Assembly (NCBI GenBank): GCA_015654795.1 | Contig: JAATGF010000053.1 | Location: forward strand, 1-34,493 | From: Bacteroidales bacterium | Lineage (GTDB): Bacteria; Bacteroidota; Bacteroidia; Bacteroidales; Prolixibacteraceae | DNA length: 34,493 nucleotides | Reading direction: 5' to 3' | Part shown: piece by piece, positions 27,611-34,493 of the stretch | How positions within the stretch are numbered: position 1 is the first letter of the stretch | Layout: the number at the start of each line of letters is the position of its first letter | The notes under the pieces: generated by a model | Told to the model about the DNA's origin: nothing | Databases searched by the model: none | Seen by the model: the letters and a program-made list of their open reading frames with translations, nothing else | Position numbers and translations under genes: made by a program

Positions 27611-27702
27611 AAATAGCCATGAGAATAAACTTTGCACAAACCGAAAATGATTATTTGGCTATTCCATGCGGCAACTAAAAATCAAATTATAAACGCATGA
27701 AA
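27611..27702. repeat. Repeat family R2, copy C, hairpin containing the pth start codon
   Basis: The unit starts AAATAGCCATGAGAATA, has ACCGAAAATGA, and ends in the hairpin CATGCG (27665-27670), loop with ACTAAAAATCAAATTAT, CGCATG (27694-27699). Both arms differ from copies A and B but still pair perfectly. The ATG of the 3' arm is the pth start. Confidence 0.65.
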
Positions 27703-28260
27703 TACCTGATTGTAGGTCTTGGAAATATCGGGGAAGAATACGAGAATACCCGTCACAACATAGGATTTTGGATATTGGATGCCCTTGCAAGGGCGTCCAA
27801 TATTTCTTTTAGCGATAAGCGATATGGCGCTATCGCTGAAATGAAATATGCCGGAAAGACTTTCATATTATTGAAGCCCAATACGTTCATGAATCTTAGC
27901 GGGCGTGCGGTTCAATATTGGATGCAGAAAGAAAATATTGAACTTGAGAATGTATTAATTGTGGTGGACGACCTTTCCCTCCCGCTTGGTAAAGTACGCA
28001 TGCGCTTGAAAGGTAGCGATGCCGGTCATAATGGATTGAAAAGCATCCATCAGATTCTGGGCACGCAGGATTATGTACGACTTCGTTTTGGAATAGGAAG
28101 CGACTTTCCCAAAGGCTATCAGGTTGATCATGTCTTAGGTCGCTGGTCTGCTGAAGAGGAGGTAATTGTCAACTCAAAAATGGAGCTCTGCACTGAAATC
28201 ATAAAGGCTTTTGCAACAATTGGCGTTGGAAGAGCGATGACGCAATACAATCGGCAATAG
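27697..28260 (+). CDS. pth: Peptidyl-tRNA hydrolase
   Basis: This 187-residue enzyme releases peptides from prematurely dropped peptidyl-tRNA. N10 and catalytic H20 ([19 protein letters not shown]), [10 protein letters not shown] with its conserved Asn, and the [10 protein letters not shown] and [12 protein letters not shown] segments are the family's active-site signatures. Length is normal. The ATG lies inside the 3' arm of the R2 copy C hairpin; the usual [10 protein letters not shown] start leaves no doubt about the position. Pairing of the start codon could hinder translation initiation, which is inference. The gene is second after rplY. Confidence 0.95.
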   Translation: MKYLIVGLGNIGEEYENTRHNIGFWILDALARASNISFSDKRYGAIAEMKYAGKTFILLKPNTFMNLSGRAVQYWMQKENIELENVLIVVDDLSLPLGKVRMRLKGSDAGHNGLKSIHQILGTQDYVRLRFGIGSDFPKGYQVDHVLGRWSAEEEVIVNSKMELCTEIIKAFATIGVGRAMTQYNRQ

Positions 28261-28430
28261 ATTACCTGAATTATAAGTTATGACTCAGTCCCTCATTAAT
28301 TTATGACGATTGCCCAATCACCGGATTGCCACATTCTTTAATTCTTCATCCAATAGTTTAATTGGTATTTCACTGCAACTAACTGTTTTTCAAGCTTATT
28401 TTTACAAAAATAAACGATAGGTAATAAGAA

Positions 28431-28836
28431 TAAATAAATGTTGTCTTTTGCCAATGTGGAATTGGCGAACCCTCAAAGCATGTACACTTTTAACGCATAT
28501 CTGTCATAATTGAAACAAACAGCCCGGATGGGTTTGCTTCATGTTTCCCTCGTATTTGGTTCATACCTGCTCTATGTTTGGTTCTTGTTTGATTCTTGTT
28601 TGATTCTTGCTTGGCCCATCTCGGGTCTGGTATCAGGTACTATATCAGCATCGGATCCTCAAACGAAGATTTTTAATGACCATAATGACTTTTTCAATGA
28701 CGGCGAAGCCAATGACCTTTTCAATGACTATTTTAATGACCTTTCAATGACGGCGAAGCCAATGACTATTTAATGACATTCATCTCTCCCTCACTGCATC
28801 TCCCTTCCCCACTTTTGTAAATACGACATTTTTTTA
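28431..28836. repeat. Repeat element E2: inverted ends around a diverged R1-like core
   Basis: AATGTTGTCTTT (28437-28448) and AAATACGACATT (28819-28830) form imperfect inverted ends (10 of 12), like those of E1. Both elements then have CAGCCCGG close to the left side, followed by a TCGTATTTGGTTCATACC-type stretch and a CTCGGG motif. GAAACAAACAGCC (28512-28524) resembles the tail-A end of R1. The right part holds the AATGAC array. The frame 28510-28773 is not conserved and looks spurious. Confidence 0.55.
28675..28777. repeat. Array of nine AATGAC repeats
   Basis: AATGAC starts at 28675, 28684, 28696, 28711, 28723, 28735, 28746, 28761 and 28772, thus every 9-15 bases. A longer unit, TCAATGACGGCGAAGCCAAT, is repeated exactly (28694 and 28744 starts), 50 bp apart. 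The array lies in element E2, ahead of the S4-domain gene. Confidence 0.8.
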
Positions 28837-28892
28837 TTTCCTAAATTTTCATTTCACCGAATTAAATCATTCTTTTCTTTTATTTTTACAAT

Positions 28893-29273
28893 ATGGAAGA
28901 ATCTGTGCGAATCGATAAATGGCTTTGGGCAGTACGCCTTTTTAAAACCAGAACACTTGCAACCGAGGAGTGCAAGAAGGGTCGTATTACAATTGATGGA
29001 ATCTCTGTTAAACCTTCGCGGATTCCTAAACCCGGCGATATTATCAAAGTACGCCAAAACCCTGTGACCTATTCTTATAAGGTAATTGGAATTACCGGGA
29101 AACGGGTAGGGGCTAAACTGGTTCATGAATTTGTAGCCGATATAACACCTCCTGAAGAGTTGAAAATTCTCGAAATGAGGCAACTAATGGGTTCTTCAGA
29201 GCGCGACAGGGGAGCCGGACGTCCGACAAAGAAAGACCGTCGCGATATCGATCGGATGCAGGACTGGGATTAA
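28893..29273 (+). CDS. hslR: S4-domain RNA-binding protein, Hsp15 (HslR) family
   Basis: This is a small basic protein (126 residues) with an N-terminal S4 RNA-binding domain at about 6-65: VRIDKWLWAVRLFKTRTLAT, then GRITIDGISVKPSRIPKPGD. A basic C-terminal tail follows (GAGRPTKKDRRDIDRM). Hsp15 in E. coli binds 50S subunits carrying stalled nascent chains; that function is likely but unproved here. It stands just after element E2 and is convergent with the amidase gene, 5 bp between their stops, with no visible terminator between them. Confidence 0.88.
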   Translation: MEESVRIDKWLWAVRLFKTRTLATEECKKGRITIDGISVKPSRIPKPGDIIKVRQNPVTYSYKVIGITGKRVGAKLVHEFVADITPPEELKILEMRQLMGSSERDRGAGRPTKKDRRDIDRMQDWD

Positions 29274-29278
29274 TCTGC

Positions 29279-30340
29279 TTATTTCTGTTTTTGAAAATCT
29301 TCCATTACCCCGTCACACATCCACCTCGCAATTGCCTGCCTGTTGTTTTCGAAAATTAGTCGTTGTTGATCGCGTGCATGATTGATATTGCCAAGTTCTA
29401 TAAATACAGCCGTTGGGATCGTCTTCTCAAGCATGTACAAATGCCGGGTTTCAACATCGCCGCTATAACCCCTTCCCGGTTGTTTGAGCTCGTACTTTCG
29501 CTCAATCGAATTCCGCATGGTCAGGGCTAAACGTTCGCCGTTTTTGCTTCCGTTTTTATAATAAAAGAAAATATCGATGTTTTTCTTGGTGTCCCGTGCA
29601 TCGACATGGATTTCGATACATCGTTTGTACGAGCCGGATGCTTCATTTCTGTTGAGTGTGTTAATGGCCTCAACCCGTTGTTTCAACCGTTCGACCTGAT
29701 TCAACGGAATCTTTTTGTCGGGATAGCACACTTCATCCTTACTGTTTTTCAAAAAAAGCTCATTTCTGATTCCATCATAAGGATCGCGTACAATAAAATA
29801 GACCTTCGCTCCATGACGGAGTAGTTCCCTGCCAAATCGTAATGTAACATCATAGGCATATTCATCTTCGCAAAGAATGTTATTCCCGATTTTCCCCATT
29901 GCACCAGGGTCTGGTCCTCCATGACCGCTGACCAGATAAAATACCGCACCTCTCAGGCGTTGATCAATAATCTCCACATGCTCGAGCGCTTTGCCAAATA
30001 ATGGCTCAATAATCATTTTTGCAGGTGGGTTCACCGGCTCGATTTCTTTAATGGTGTCCATTTGAACTGCTGCCTGCTCCGGAAGTCTATATATTTGGCC
30101 GATAATAAGGGTGTTGTTTTTACCCAGAATGTTTGCGTTTAATTCGACGAATTTTTCAAAGCATCCGATTTCTGTTAATCCATTTTGCTGAAGAATTTTA
30201 TAAACATTATCGCCTGATTTTGCTGTAAAGGTCACATAATTAGTATCCTGCGCCGACGCTTCAACTGTTGCAAGAAGGAACAAAAAAAGATAAATTCTTA
30301 TTGCCAAAGTGGTTATACGTAATGATTCTCGTCGTCTCAA
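29279..30340 (-). CDS. LysM-containing N-acetylmuramoyl-L-alanine amidase
   Basis: This 353-residue exported protein has a signal peptide (LFLFLLATVEASAQ, about 18-31), one LysM domain (about 36-88: VTFTAKSGDNVYKILQQNG to GQIYRLPE) for peptidoglycan binding, and an Amidase_3 domain (about 125-350). The zinc site is visible as H in VSGHGGPDPGAMG, E in the CEDEYAYDV segment and H in CIEIHVDA. The catalytic Glu is E in AVFIELGNINHARDQ. The substrate is the bond between MurNAc and L-Ala of peptidoglycan. The only start codon in frame near the signal peptide is a TTG at 30340. The gene is divergent from the nucleotidase pair. Confidence 0.88.
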   Translation of the reverse strand: MRRRESLRITTLAIRIYLFLFLLATVEASAQDTNYVTFTAKSGDNVYKILQQNGLTEIGCFEKFVELNANILGKNNTLIIGQIYRLPEQAAVQMDTIKEIEPVNPPAKMIIEPLFGKALEHVEIIDQRLRGAVFYLVSGHGGPDPGAMGKIGNNILCEDEYAYDVTLRFGRELLRHGAKVYFIVRDPYDGIRNELFLKNSKDEVCYPDKKIPLNQVERLKQRVEAINTLNRNEASGSYKRCIEIHVDARDTKKNIDIFFYYKNGSKNGERLALTMRNSIERKYELKQPGRGYSGDVETRHLYMLEKTIPTAVFIELGNINHARDQQRLIFENNRQAIARWMCDGVMEDFQKQK

Positions 30341-30461
30341 AATAAAGAATTAATTATGAATGATTGATTTTACGAAAATAAACTACTTTACGAAAAAACT
30401 ACGCAGATATGGCGTATATTTTTTGTAATCTGCTTAAACATTTGCTTCTTTACATTGCTTT

Positions 30462-30491
30462 TTTAGGTTTTTGTCTGATCAAAAACCTAAA
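30462..30491. promoter_or_regulatory. 12-bp perfect inverted repeat between amidase and nucleotidase genes
   Basis: TTTAGGTTTTTG (30462-30473), TCTGAT, CAAAAACCTAAA (30480-30491). It stands in the divergent intergenic region, 43 bp before the + strand start. Since both adjoining genes read away from it, an operator or leader hairpin is likelier than a terminator. Confidence 0.45.
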
Positions 30492-30533
30492 TCATTTTAC
30501 ACGTCTTAGTGCTCAACTATAATAGTTTTTAAT

Positions 30534-31334
30534 ATGCAGACATTTAACAACATTAAAAGAACCTCTTCCGGTTGTAAACCGGCGATGGCAATTCTTTTGT
30601 TTATCGCTGTTCTACTCTCCGGATGCCATTCATTGATGATGACGAAGGTCGATTATACGAATATTCGACTCGATTCAACATTAAATATTACCCCGGATCC
30701 GAAAATTGAATCAGTAATTCTTCCATTCAGGACAAAACTCATGAATGATATGGAAGCGGTGCTTTGTACCTCAAAAGACGCTCTTCTTGGAGGAAGACCG
30801 GAAAGCCCGTTAACTAATTTTTGTGCCGATCTGATTCTTCAGGAAGCCGATTCTATTTGTTTAAAGCAATACCCCGATGTCCACGTGAGTGTTTCGATGG
30901 TCAATCGTGGTGGGTTACGGGTGCCTATCCCAAAAGGGGAAGTTAAAGTTCAGGATATGTTTGAACTGATGCCATTCGAAAATGAAATTGTATTTTTAAA
31001 AATGAGCGGGGTCAGGATGCGGCAGTTTATTGACCATATGGCATTGCGCGGTGGAGAAGGCGTATCAGGAATGAGTTTTGGCATCAGGGAGGGTAAAGGT
31101 TTTAATCCCGAAATTCAGGGAAAACCACTCGATGATACGAAAAGTTATTGGCTTGTGACGAGCGATTACATTGCAAATGGGGGTGACGGTTTTGAAATTT
31201 TAAGCACTGTAAAAGATCGTGTTTCAACGGGCGTAAAATTCAGAGATATGTTTATTAATCATTTGCGCATAATGGGACAAAAAGGGATTTCGATAGAAGC
31301 TAAAACTGACGGGAGGGTTTACGATGCAAAATAG
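30534..31334 (+). CDS. 5'-nucleotidase C-terminal (substrate-binding) domain lipoprotein
   Basis: This 266-residue protein has a long N-region and a lipobox with C31 (LLSGC). The body is the 5'-nucleotidase C-terminal domain: SPLTNFCADLILQEAD (about 89-104), MVNRGGLRVPIPKGEVKVQDMFELMPFENEIV (about 121-152), and the nucleotide-stacking region DYIANGGDGF near 225. In most bacteria this domain is fused behind the metallophosphatase domain in one protein (UshA type). Here it is a separate gene placed before the phosphatase, and the two genes overlap by 11 bp. The two products probably act together outside the inner membrane. Confidence 0.88.
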   Translation: MQTFNNIKRTSSGCKPAMAILLFIAVLLSGCHSLMMTKVDYTNIRLDSTLNITPDPKIESVILPFRTKLMNDMEAVLCTSKDALLGGRPESPLTNFCADLILQEADSICLKQYPDVHVSVSMVNRGGLRVPIPKGEVKVQDMFELMPFENEIVFLKMSGVRMRQFIDHMALRGGEGVSGMSFGIREGKGFNPEIQGKPLDDTKSYWLVTSDYIANGGDGFEILSTVKDRVSTGVKFRDMFINHLRIMGQKGISIEAKTDGRVYDAK

Positions 31335-32241
31335 AAGGGAATTTTTAAAGCTGTTGGGTACTGGTGCGGTAGGGGCGTTAGCCCTGAGCACTCCGTTGTC
31401 AGTTTTTGCGGCAGATGATTTCAAACAGCTAACCATTCTGCACACGAACGACTTTCATTCGCATATTGATCCATTTGGCAATGACGCACCCCGCAATGCT
31501 GGCGAGGGAGGAATGGCTAAACGAGCAGCATTAATTAAAAAGATCAGGTCAGAATCCAGACACGTTCTCCTTTTTGATGCAGGTGATATCTATCAGGGGA
31601 CTCCTTACTTTAATTACTTCAAAGGACAGCTCGAGTTCGAACTGATGACAATGATGGGTTATGATGCTGCGACAATCGGTAATCATGAATTCGATAATGC
31701 GCTCGAAGGAATAAAGAGTCAATTGAAGTTTGCGGGATTTCCGTTTATCAACTCGAACTACGATTTTTCGGATACTATTTTGGCAGGAATGATAATTCCC
31801 TACAAAATTTTCAGAAGTGGTGGGATAAAAGTCGGTGTTTATGGACTTGGAGTGGAACTTCAGGGATTGGTTGATCCGAAGAATTATGGCAAAACCCGAT
31901 ATAACGATCCGCTGAAAACGGCCTTACGAATGGAGAAAATGCTCCGCGATGAGCATAATACCGATCTGATCATTTGTCTGTCACATCTTGGATATTCCTA
32001 CAAGGATAATACGATAAGCGATAAGATAATAGCCGCACAAACTTTTAGTACCGATCTGGTTATTGGCGGTCATACGCATACTTTCCTGGATAAACCTGAT
32101 TTGATTCTGAATAAGTCAGGCAAAAAAGTGATTGTCAATCAGGTAGGATATGGAGGACTAATACTTGGCAGAATTGATTTCTATTTTTCGAAGCAGAAGA
32201 ATACGCACAAAAATAAATCTGCTACTATTCCGGTGATATAG
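31324..32241 (+). CDS. 5'-nucleotidase N-terminal metallophosphatase
   Basis: This 305-residue protein starts with a Tat-like signal, NRREFLKLLG, and a hydrophobic stretch ending LSVFAAD. The calcineurin-like metal site is complete: D43 and H45 in HTNDFHSH, D in FDAGDIYQG, N and H in TIGNHEFD, H in CLSHLGYS, and GGHTHTF near 235. It has no C-terminal nucleotide-binding domain, which is supplied by the gene before it. Expected substrates are 5'-nucleotides or UDP-sugars outside the cytoplasm. The ATG lies within the last codons of the preceding gene, indicating translational coupling. Confidence 0.9.
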   Translation: MQNRREFLKLLGTGAVGALALSTPLSVFAADDFKQLTILHTNDFHSHIDPFGNDAPRNAGEGGMAKRAALIKKIRSESRHVLLFDAGDIYQGTPYFNYFKGQLEFELMTMMGYDAATIGNHEFDNALEGIKSQLKFAGFPFINSNYDFSDTILAGMIIPYKIFRSGGIKVGVYGLGVELQGLVDPKNYGKTRYNDPLKTALRMEKMLRDEHNTDLIICLSHLGYSYKDNTISDKIIAAQTFSTDLVIGGHTHTFLDKPDLILNKSGKKVIVNQVGYGGLILGRIDFYFSKQKNTHKNKSATIPVI

Positions 32242-32358
32242 CATTAAGTGTTTAAATATAGTGTTTTAGGATGATTCGTAAGTTACATCTCAGGCCGTTT
32301 CGTGTCTCTCAAAAAGCAAAAAAAACCGCATTAATTCACCTTGAGTAAAACCCCGAAA

Positions 32359-32437
32359 AAAACAGGATTTGAGTGCCTGCCCGATCAAACTTCCAATGGC
32401 AGCAATTGCTGCCTCCTTGCGGAGTAAGGCCTGTTTT
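32359..32437. other. Candidate structured element with nested inverted repeats
   Basis: AAAACAGG (32359-32366) pairs with CCTGTTTT (32430-32437), and between them lies a perfect 16-bp palindrome, GGCAGCAATTGCTGCC (32398-32413). It could be a distant terminator of the nucleotidase pair or a small structured RNA. In the rest of 32242-32900 I see nothing coding. Confidence 0.35.
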
Positions 32438-32902
32438 AGCGGTCAAAAGCGTTCTCGTTTAAATGGAAATGTTGAGTTTACCAATCATATGAATTAACGC
32501 GGAAATATCGATGTTTGAATGAACGTCTGTTTGTAATTGTTTCACTAAAGTAATTCTGTTTGATCAATTTTCCAACTAAATCAGTATATTTTTTGAGATT
32601 CCGGGGAACCAAAAACAGTAAATGATGATTATGAAGTGGTTGAAGAGGTCCGTAATATCGGATGTAAATGCCCGATTTTCTGTTTTATCCTTAATTCGCC
32701 CTGTTTTTTTGTTGTAGAGGCGATTTGCTGCCTGTAATCTGATCTGATTTTTACGATTGGTTGAGACATCAAAAACATCATGCGAAACCCCGTTTAAAGA
32801 ATAATTTGAGAAAATATTGTGGTCTAACAAATAGATATACAAATGTATAGATGGGTAGCAACCATTTAAACCAATAATAATTTGATTTTTTATGCAGATT
32901 GT

Positions 32903-32933
32903 TTTGCCTGAATGAAAATGATTCCTACATTTG
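32903..32933 (+). promoter_or_regulatory. Consensus Bacteroidota promoter for the tRNA pair
   Basis: TTTG (32903-32906), 19 bases, then TACATTTG (32926-32933): an exact match to TTTG-N19-TAnnTTTG of the Bacteroidota housekeeping sigma factor. Transcription would start about 10 bases before tRNA-Ser. Confidence 0.85.
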
Positions 32934-32950
32934 CACCACCCAAAAACGAA

Positions 32951-33038
<88 letters not shown>

Positions 33039-33113
33039 ATAGTTTGGCAAAACAGAAGTCAGGGAACTGACAGTATTAAATTGAAAGGCGTTCTTTAGTT
33101 TGAATAATATTTT

Positions 33114-33187
33114 CGGGGTGTAGTACAGTTTGGTAGTATGCCTGGTTTGGGACCAGGAGGTCGTCAGTTCGAGTCTGGCCACCCCGA
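33114..33187 (+). tRNA. tRNA-Pro (anticodon UGG)
   Basis: Acceptor arms CGGGGTG and CACCCCG pair, with discriminator A. The anticodon stem CCTGG/CCAGG encloses TTTGGGA, giving TGG for CCN codons. The T-loop has GTTCGAGTC. CCA is not encoded. It follows tRNA-Ser by 76 bases with a terminator behind, so both are probably processed from one transcript. Confidence 0.97.
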
Positions 33188-33209
33188 CAAATTGGGAACC
33201 AATTTCCTG

Positions 33210-33245
33210 AAGGCCTGTAGATCATATGATTTACAGGCCTTTTTT
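33210..33245 (+). terminator. Terminator after the tRNA pair
   Basis: AAGGCCTGTA (33210-33219) pairs with TACAGGCCTT (33232-33241), with T up to 33245. The stem is strong and stands 22 bases after tRNA-Pro. Confidence 0.9.
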
Positions 33246-33345
33246 GCGTGCCGTTGCAAAGATCGTTTTCAAGTCCGTTTATAGCATCCGGAATTCAGGG
33301 ATCAAGACAAATATCAGATCAAGCAGAGAAGTCGGGGGATTTGAC

Positions 33346-33371
33346 CTATCCTGGTCCGTACCTTTTTCCGG
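33346..33371. repeat. Short R1 fragment next to the group II intron
   Basis: TATCCTGGTCCGTACC followed by TTTTTCCGG corresponds to two separate parts of the R1 core (as at 132-149 and 181-190) with the middle missing. It ends exactly where the intron-like GTGCGCC begins. R1 at this point continues GGTGA, so the intron may have entered an R1 copy. Confidence 0.4.
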
Positions 33372-34320
33372 GTGCGCCACGAGGCGTGCGTTTATATATA
33401 AATTAAATACCTATAAGGATGAAAGAGCCTTACAACCCAATTAGCCGTTCAGGTTTAAGACCGCCTGATGCACTGTTAGGAAACGAGCTTTGCAAAGCTC
33501 GGGCGGTACGGTGCTGTAAGCTGCATCAGTTAGGCTTCGTTAAGTCAAAGGTATCGGTCAATCTCCCCGGAATGATGAAACCTGCAATGTTGACTGAAAT
33601 TTAATGGCACTTTGTAAGTCAGCAGATACCCGGAGTAATATGATGTTGCGTGCCGTACGAAGGTAGCGCATGAACGTGGGAGACCTTTAGTCCAACTGTA
33701 GCCCAGGGAGTCGGATATGCCCGTAGTAGTGATGATAACCGAAAAGGTAAAAGCGGAAGGAGCGAAGGGGCATTACTATAAATAAAGTTTTAAAGAATGT
33801 TAGTTAGACAGAATTGATAGTGATGAATCAGGAAATGGTTGAAACAGAGATACAAGGTGAGTTGTTCAAAAGACGGCGCAGCGAAATACCAGATGCAGAA
33901 AGAGTACTAATATTGCAAGAGAAACTATATCAAAAAGCCAGGCAAGAGCGAGGCTACAAATTCTATGTACTGTATGATAAGATGTTCATTCCATATATGT
34001 TACGGGAAGCATGGAAAAGTGTCAGATCCAACGGAGGCGCTCCGGGAGTAGACAGTGTGACCATTGCGGCCGTGGAAGGGTACGGGATTGAAGCCTATCT
34101 TAAAGAGGTTGGGGAAGAGTTGCGCAAGCAGCTTTATGAACCACAGGCAGTAAAGCGGGTGATGATTCCTAAAGCCAACGGGGGAGAGCGTCCGTTGGGG
34201 ATTCCCACGGTAAGAGACCGGATCGCCCAGACAGTATGTAAAATGATACTTGAACCGATATTCGAGGCAGACTTGAGGATAGTTCTTACGGATTCCGCCC
34301 AAAGCGCAGTTCAAAAGACG
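33372..34320 (+). mobile_element. Group II intron, 5' part (3' part missing)
   Basis: The 5' boundary GTGCGCC fits the GUGYG start of group II introns. About 450 nt of structured RNA-like sequence follow (33372-33822), including a perfect GAGCTTTG/CAAAGCTC hairpin (33485-33500), before a maturase-type reverse transcriptase gene. Domains V and VI and the 3' end are absent in this window, since the sequence changes to a transposase fragment near 34320. The RNA class was not determined. The exact junction is uncertain by about 10 bases. Confidence 0.75.
33823..34320 (+). pseudogene. ltrA: Group II intron reverse transcriptase/maturase, frameshifted and truncated
   Basis: From the ATG at 33823 the frame encodes the N-terminal RT region: LQEKLYQKARQERGYKFYVLYDK, LREAWKSVRSNGGAPGVDSV (RT0-1), then VMIPKANGGERPLGIPTVRDRIAQ (RT2) and MILEPIFEAD. 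After codon GAC (34270-34272) the frame is lost; the next frame, from 34275, continues with EDSSYGFRPKRSS (RT2a/3). Restoring one base between 34274 and 34275 would give the usual FEADFEDSSYGFRP. The reading then ends in transposase sequence, so the YADD catalytic part, the X domain and any endonuclease domain are missing. The gene cannot give an active maturase as it stands; a sequencing error could explain the frameshift, but not the truncation. Confidence 0.8.
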
Positions 34321-34493
34321 CAAATAAAGAAGTATTGAAAAAACTGCCACAAAGAGTAACCCTGGTTGGACGCATACGAAAAGACACCAAGCTATACACA
34401 CTGCCCGAAGTGCAACCCGAATCTGGTCGCAAACGCGTGTATGGAGCACAGTTGCCAACCCCTGAAGAAATAAGACAATCCGATCAGTATCCC
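34321..34493 (+). pseudogene. DDE transposase fragment (IS4/IS701-like), joined in frame to the RT
   Basis: In the same frame as the shifted RT segment, the sequence reads NKEVLKKLPQRVTLVGRIRK, then DTKLYTLPE and YGAQLPTPEEIRQ. The LVGRIRKDTKLY type strand and the following GRKRVYGAQLPTPEE linker resemble the middle of IS4/IS701-type transposases. It starts in mid-protein, without an insertion-sequence end at the junction, and continues beyond the window. The family assignment rests on memory of such motifs only. Confidence 0.55.

Noticed and set aside
28510..28773. 87-codon frame with repeated Asn-Asp (FNDHNDFFND)
   Set aside because: The repeated peptide comes from the AATGAC array, whose longer unit shifts by 50 bp and so changes frame between copies; no ATG start with support.
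28675..28777. Possible CRISPR array
   Set aside because: The repeats are only 6 bp with 3-9 bp spacing and no cas genes are present; no CRISPR array was seen anywhere in the window.
34000..34458. 152-codon frame on the - strand
   Set aside because: Antisense to the reverse transcriptase and transposase fragments, both of which have clear motifs on the + strand.

Overview
The window looks like a chromosomal segment of a Bacteroidota bacterium, most likely a free-living or environmental member of the Bacteroidales/Marinilabiliales type. The evidence is a SusC/SusD pair, surface lipoproteins with Cys-Ser/Lys/Asp/Glu starts, a type IX secretion sorting domain, a periplasmic-propeller hybrid histidine kinase, and promoters of the Bacteroidota form (TTTG-N19-TAnnTTTG). 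The lineage below phylum is inference.

Layout. 1-2050: an intact IS1595-family insertion sequence with 8-bp target duplications, set between two copies of an interspersed non-coding repeat; then two dyad operators. 2066-12289: a starch/alpha-glucan utilisation locus on the + strand (SusC transporter, SusD, two SusE/SusF-type starch-binding lipoproteins, terminator, then a large secreted GH13 amylase with a T9SS tail). 12386-17612: on the - strand, an orphan receiver protein and a 1408-residue hybrid sensor kinase with 14 or so propeller blades, two receivers and no DNA-binding domain. 18163-19443: a MgtC/DUF4010 membrane protein. 19444-20689: a gene-free 1.2 kb packed with a small inverted-repeat element (8-bp target duplication) and repeats. 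20690-23108: trpS, a PolB-like 3'-5' exonuclease and udk on the - strand. 23343-28260: a broken YgiT-type antitoxin, a Dabb protein, manA, engB, prs, rplY and pth on the + strand. 28261-28892: another repeat element with an AATGAC array. 28893-32241: an S4-domain RNA-binding protein, a LysM-amidase, and a 5'-nucleotidase whose two domains are encoded by two overlapping genes in reversed order. 32951-33187: tRNA-Ser(GCU) and tRNA-Pro(UGG) behind a textbook promoter, then a terminator. 33372-34493: the 5' part of a group II intron whose reverse transcriptase is frameshifted and joined in frame to a piece of a DDE transposase, running off the window.

How the parts work together. SusD and the two lipoproteins would bind starch at the cell surface, the T9SS-secreted amylase would cut it, and SusC would import the oligosaccharides with TonB energy. 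The perfect GCAAACGTTTGC palindrome ahead of susC points to a LacI-family regulator located elsewhere, while the neighbouring hybrid kinase probably senses a glycan but signals through phosphotransfer rather than by binding DNA itself.

The most unusual content is non-coding: (i) a modular repeat family with at least six copies plus a fragment, built from two heads and two tails in all four combinations; (ii) a second repeat with a hairpin whose arms covary between copies, one copy of which contains the pth start codon. I did not find a clearly new defence or enzyme system.
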